A stretch of DNA of 64,000 nt from Arthrobacter alkaliphilus (GTDB taxonomy: Bacteria > Actinomycetota > Actinomycetes > Actinomycetales > Micrococcaceae). Under the pieces are notes generated by a model. The model saw only the letters and a list, made by a program, of their open reading frames with translations. It was not told where the DNA came from and ran no database searches. The DNA lies in the NCBI RefSeq assembly GCF_021483235.1, contig NZ_JAKEEC010000001.1:310285-374284 (forward strand), read 5' to 3'. Shown piece by piece: positions 60,906-64,000 of the stretch (position 1 is the first letter of the stretch; every line of letters begins with the position of its first letter). The translations under genes and the position numbers were made by a program.

Positions 60906-62012
60906 TTACTTGGGGCTGGACTTCGATTCGACCTTGACTGCGCCGGAGATGATGTCCTTCTTCAACTGGTCAAGATCGCTCTTCATGTCGGCCGGCACCG
61001 CGGAATCGAGATCGTGGAACGGTGCAAGTGCCACGCCGCCGTTGTCGAGGGTGCCAACGTAGGGGCTGGGATCGAACTTGCCGTCTTTGTCGGCCTTGAT
61101 GACCGTCTGGACGGCGTTCGACATGGTCTTCTGGACAGACGTCAGGATGACCGACTTGTAGGCCGGTGCGGTCAGGTAGCCGTCCGAGTCGACCCAGATC
61201 AGCTTTGCGTCCGTGCCCTTTGCCTTGGCGTCAAGGATCGCACTTCCGGCGCCCGCGCCAACCGGACCGGCGACCGGAAGGACCACGTCGGCTCCCTGGT
61301 CCAGGAACCCCTGGGTGAGGACCTTGCCCTTGTCGACCTGCTTGAAGTCGCCGACAAACGTTCCGTCCTGCTTGTCCTTGTCCCAACCAAGCAGCTGGAC
61401 CGACTTGCCCTTCTTCTGGTTGTAGTACTTCACGCCATCGGCGAAGCCGTCCATGAAGATGCTGACGGTGGGGATGTTAAGGCCACCGAAGGTGGCAACC
61501 TTGCCGGTCTTGGACGTGCCGGCGGCAAGGTACCCGGCCAGGAACGCAGCCTGGGCCGTGTTGTAGACGATCGGCTTGACGTTCTTCGGGAAGGTGGGAT
61601 CCGAGTAGTCAATGATGGCGAAGTGGCTGTTCGGGTTCGCGGTCGCAATAGCCTTCGTAGCGTCTCCGAGGAGGAAGCCGACGGTCACCGTCAGCTTGCA
61701 GCCCTGCTGGACCATGGAACGAAGGTTCGGGTCGTAGTCGGTGTCGGCCTTGGACTGGACGTGCTTCTCCTGGATGCCCAGGTCCTTGGCTGCTGCCTGC
61801 AGGCCCTCGTAGCCTGACTGGTTGAACGACTTGTCATCGAAACCGCCGGAGTCGGACACCATGCATGCGGTGTAGTCCGATTTGGTGGCGCTGCCCGAGC
61901 TCGAAGCAGACGGTGCGCTACCGCAGCCTGCCAGCAAAAGTGCAGCGGCGCCCGCAGTGGCGACGCCCGCAAATGAACCGCGCTTAAATGTGGCACGCAG
62001 TGATTGCTTCAA
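60906..62012 (-). CDS. BMP family nucleoside-binding lipoprotein
   Basis: A 368-residue lipoprotein of the basic membrane protein family, usually nucleoside-binding. The signal has KRGSFAGVATAGAAALLLAG and lipobox LLAGC with Cys30; the mature part begins SDYTACMVSDSGGFDDKSF, typical of the family. The start is TTG at 62012, chosen because GGAGG lies 5 bases upstream; the longer frame to 62099 is unlikely. It is the first gene of the nucleoside operon, with a 261-bp upstream region. Confidence 0.92.
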   Translation of the reverse strand: MKQSLRATFKRGSFAGVATAGAAALLLAGCGSAPSASSSGSATKSDYTACMVSDSGGFDDKSFNQSGYEGLQAAAKDLGIQEKHVQSKADTDYDPNLRSMVQQGCKLTVTVGFLLGDATKAIATANPNSHFAIIDYSDPTFPKNVKPIVYNTAQAAFLAGYLAAGTSKTGKVATFGGLNIPTVSIFMDGFADGVKYYNQKKGKSVQLLGWDKDKQDGTFVGDFKQVDKGKVLTQGFLDQGADVVLPVAGPVGAGAGSAILDAKAKGTDAKLIWVDSDGYLTAPAYKSVILTSVQKTMSNAVQTVIKADKDGKFDPSPYVGTLDNGGVALAPFHDLDSAVPADMKSDLDQLKKDIISGAVKVESKSSPK

Positions 62013-62172
62013 TTTTCCTCCAGGAAGAAAGTGATTGGTGCTACGACAGTTGGTCAATGAGTGTCCGTTTCGAAGACTCCGGTCTGAAATTCTTTTCACT
62101 GATGCTTCGCAGCACTGCGCCTGGGGCGCACTGATGGGTCAACTTTAGTGGGATGGAACACACCCCGCTAAC

Positions 62173-62210
62173 ACAAAAGCCCAACAACCCGAAGATTGTT
62201 GAGCTTTTGT
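62173..62210. terminator. A+T-rich hairpin between the BMP operon and the oxidoreductase gene
   Basis: Arms of 15 bp at 62173-62187 and 62196-62210 (ACAAAAGCCCAACAA against TTGTTGAGCTTTTGT, one mismatch) enclose an 8-nt loop. It lies 63 bp beyond the stop of the oxidoreductase gene and 161 bp upstream of the BMP gene start. It may end the oxidoreductase-ohr operon or be a regulatory element of the nucleoside operon. Confidence 0.6.
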
Positions 62211-62273
62211 TACCAAGCAGTAGTGGCGCTTCCAGCGGACGGCCCTAAGATACCCGGCAGCCGCAGCGGCTAT

Positions 62274-63293
62274 TCAGTGCAGCTGGACCAGCATCTTGCC
62301 GGTATTGGCTCCATCCAGGAGGTCAATGAAGGCCTTGGGAGCGTTCTCCAGTCCGTCAACGATCGTCTCGTCGTAGCGGACCGTTCCGTCAGCCAGCCAT
62401 CCGGCCATCTTCGCGGCGAACTCCGCCGCGTGCTGGCGCTGGCCGCCTACGAGGAAGCCACGCAGGGTCAATTGCTTTCCGATGGCCACAGCCAGGTTCC
62501 GCGGGCCCGGCGTGGGCTCCGTGGAGTTGTACTGCGAAATGGCGCCGCACATGGCAACGCGGCCACCCACGGTAAGGACTGCGAGGGCAGCCTCGAGGTG
62601 TTCACCGCCCACGTTGTCGAAGTAGACATCGATGCCCCGCTCCCCCGCCGCCTCACGGAGTTGCTCCACGACTGGGCCGTCGTGGTAGTCGAAGGCCGCG
62701 TCGAAGCCGAGTTCCAGGAGCCGTGCCACCTTCTCCGGGGAACCGGCGCTGCCGATCACCTTCGAGGCGCCCATGGCCTTGGCCACCTGCCCCACAATCG
62801 AACCGACCGCACCGGCCGCACCGGAAACGAAGACCACGTCCCCGGCTTTGAACTCGGCCACTTTGAGCAGTCCGGCGTACGCCGTCAGGCCGGTCATGCC
62901 AAGCGCTCCGAGGAAGGCCGACGTCGGCGCCAGGCCGGCCGGAACCGGCGTCGCGCCTGCCGCATCCACCACCGAATATTCGCGCCAACCAAGCTGGTGC
63001 ACGACGACGTCGCCCACCTTGAGTGCCTCGGAACGGGACGCGATCACCTCACCCACGGCACCGCCGTCGAGCGCTGCGTCAAGCCGGAAAGGCGCCGAAT
63101 AGGACTTCACGTCATTCATGCGGCCGCGCATGTAGGGGTCGACCGACATGAACTCGTTGCGGACAAGGATCTGGCCTTCCTGGAGCTCCGGAAGGTCCGT
63201 TTCGGCCAGCCGGAAGTTCTCCTGGACGGGACGTCCGTCCGGGCGGGATGCCAACTGGATTTCGCGGGTGCTCTTGGGTGCGGCGGCGCTCAT
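62274..63293 (-). CDS. NADP-dependent oxidoreductase (zinc-independent MDR family)
   Basis: A 339-residue medium-chain dehydrogenase/reductase of the leukotriene B4 dehydrogenase/CurA type. FMSVDPYMRGRMND (residues 48-61), GALGMTGLTAYAGL, the nucleotide-binding VFVSGAAGAVGSIVGQ and YFDNVGGEHL are typical; there are no zinc-binding Cys. It probably reduces alpha,beta-unsaturated carbonyls with NADPH. The start ATG overlaps the ohr stop by 4 bp, which suggests a shared oxidative-stress role. Confidence 0.92.
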   Translation of the reverse strand: MSAAAPKSTREIQLASRPDGRPVQENFRLAETDLPELQEGQILVRNEFMSVDPYMRGRMNDVKSYSAPFRLDAALDGGAVGEVIASRSEALKVGDVVVHQLGWREYSVVDAAGATPVPAGLAPTSAFLGALGMTGLTAYAGLLKVAEFKAGDVVFVSGAAGAVGSIVGQVAKAMGASKVIGSAGSPEKVARLLELGFDAAFDYHDGPVVEQLREAAGERGIDVYFDNVGGEHLEAALAVLTVGGRVAMCGAISQYNSTEPTPGPRNLAVAIGKQLTLRGFLVGGQRQHAAEFAAKMAGWLADGTVRYDETIVDGLENAPKAFIDLLDGANTGKMLVQLH

Positions 63294-63721
63294 GCTGCCA
63301 CCTCCACGAGGGTGATGTCGACGGCGATGTTCCCGCGGGTCGCGTTGGAGTAGGGGCAGATCTGGTGGGCCTTGGCCACGAGCTGTTCGGCGGTTTCCCG
63401 GTCGAGGGCAGGCAGGGCGATCTCAAGCTCCGCGGCGAGCCCGTACCCCTCGCCGGACTCGAGGGCGCCGAAGTGGATCTTGGCGGCCACCGCGGAATCG
63501 CTGAGATCCACCCGGGCCTTGCGGCCTACCAGCCTGAGCGCCGAGTGGAAGCAGGCCGCGTATCCGGCGGCGAAAAGCTGCTCAGGGTTGGTTCCCTGGC
63601 CGTTTCCGCCCAGTTCCACGGGGCTGGCAAGCGCCACGTCCAGCTTGCCGTCGTTGGTGCGCGCGTTGCCGTCACGCCCTTCACCGGAAGCAAGCGCCTC
63701 GGCTGTGTACAAAGTCTTCAC
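63290..63721 (-). CDS. ohr: Organic hydroperoxide resistance protein (Ohr)
   Basis: A 143-residue thiol peroxidase reducing organic hydroperoxides. The redox cysteines are Cys57 in GYAACFHSAL and Cys122 in HQICPYSNATRGN, and Arg21 with Glu47 complete the usual active site. It starts with GTG at 63721. The truncated MarR-family gene 33 bp upstream on the same strand is presumably its OhrR-type repressor, whose loss of DNA binding on oxidation would derepress ohr. Confidence 0.96.
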   Translation of the reverse strand: MKTLYTAEALASGEGRDGNARTNDGKLDVALASPVELGGNGQGTNPEQLFAAGYAACFHSALRLVGRKARVDLSDSAVAAKIHFGALESGEGYGLAAELEIALPALDRETAEQLVAKAHQICPYSNATRGNIAVDITLVEVAA

Positions 63722-63754
63722 TGTGGTTTCCTCTTCCTTCGGGCGGATGGACGA

Positions 63755-64000
63755 TCAGATGGCTGAATGGAGGGCTGCGGTAAGGCGGCCCAAGGTGTCA
63801 TGAAGCTGCGCAAGCTCGGCGGGACTCAGCCCTGCTGCGTCGGCAAGCCGCTGCGGCACGGCCCCGGCCCGTTCACTGAGGGCCCGGCCCTGGTCCGTCA
63901 AGTGAATTTCGACGCGACGCTCGTCCTCGGCCGAACGCCGGCGCTCCACCAGGCCCAAGGTTTCAAGCCTTTTGAGCAGTGGCGACAGGGTGCCGGAATC
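63755..64000 (-). CDS. MarR family transcriptional regulator, probably OhrR (N-terminus outside window)
   Basis: The last 81 residues of a MarR-type regulator, cut by the window end. The visible part begins DSGTLSPLLKRLETLGLVER and has the wing RRSAEDERRVEIHLTDQGR, both hallmarks of the winged helix. The N-terminal region with the OhrR peroxide-sensing cysteine lies beyond position 64000, so OhrR identity is inferred from the adjacent ohr gene. Confidence 0.85.
   Translation of the reverse strand, partial: DSGTLSPLLKRLETLGLVERRRSAEDERRVEIHLTDQGRALSERAGAVPQRLADAAGLSPAELAQLHDTLGRLTAALHSAI

Noticed and set aside
63755..64000. Complete regulator gene starting at 63958
   Set aside because: The winged-helix residues continue in frame to the window end, so the gene is truncated rather than starting at that ATG.

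Overview
The window looks like a chromosomal segment of a high-GC Gram-positive bacterium of the Micrococcaceae, most likely Arthrobacter or a close relative. The markers are mycothiol metabolism (mca), a WhiB-type iron-sulfur regulator, families largely confined to actinobacteria (DUF3499, TIGR03089, DUF4245, DUF4307, DUF501, DUF5719), a FemX-like cell-wall ligase and abundant GTG starts. I see no prophage, transposase gene or CRISPR array. Nearly all of the window is core metabolism and envelope biology; the unusual material is small and non-coding.

Layout. 1-7.6 kb: ahcY, a Trm112-like protein and DUF3499 (minus strand), a degenerate zincin (plus), then a minus-strand block of whiB, a 1106-residue membrane glycosyltransferase and DUF5719. 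7.9-13.5 kb: TIGR03089 protein, GtrA protein, purK-purE, manA and a FemX-like ligase. 13.5-14.6 kb: a DUF559-type nuclease gene bracketed by two related 61-bp palindromes. 14.6-21.1 kb: glpX, DUF4245, carbonic anhydrase, fumC, a NUDIX hydrolase, a prepilin peptidase and a hypothetical protein. 21.1-21.6 kb: a non-coding repeat island with a 32-bp period. 21.6-31.5 kb: a PIN-PhoH protein, uppS, trhA, a DUF255 thioredoxin-like protein, mca, DUF4307, greA, ilvA and an AI-2E family transporter. 32.9-38.4 kb: Leloir genes (aldose epimerase, galT, galK), a thiolase and a Bax-inhibitor-1 protein. 38.6-43.7 kb: the livKHMGF branched-chain amino acid transporter. 43.9-50.9 kb: a tRNA with UAA anticodon, ndh, a subtilase, a Ppx/GppA phosphatase, DUF501, an FtsB-like protein and eno. 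51-54.5 kb: mazG, add and two DedA genes. 54.6-62.0 kb: a nucleoside uptake and salvage operon (BMP lipoprotein, ATPase, two permeases, cdd, deoA). 62.3-64 kb: an NADP-dependent oxidoreductase, ohr and a truncated MarR-family regulator.

How the genes work together. The 54.6-62.0 kb operon imports nucleosides and splits them, with add nearby for adenosine. The liv operon is a complete ABC importer. galT-galK with the divergent epimerase handle galactose. glpX, fumC, eno and manA are central carbon genes. The whiB, glycosyltransferase and DUF5719 group, together with GtrA and the FemX-like ligase, suggests envelope glycan work.

Beyond gene content, three signals stand out. First, a TANNNT hexamer lies exactly 6 or 7 nt before the start codon of at least thirteen genes that lack a Shine-Dalgarno sequence, a signature of leaderless transcripts. 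Second, the palindrome-flanked DUF559 nuclease looks like a small cassette. Third, a degenerate array of 32-bp hairpin units lies downstream of phoH.
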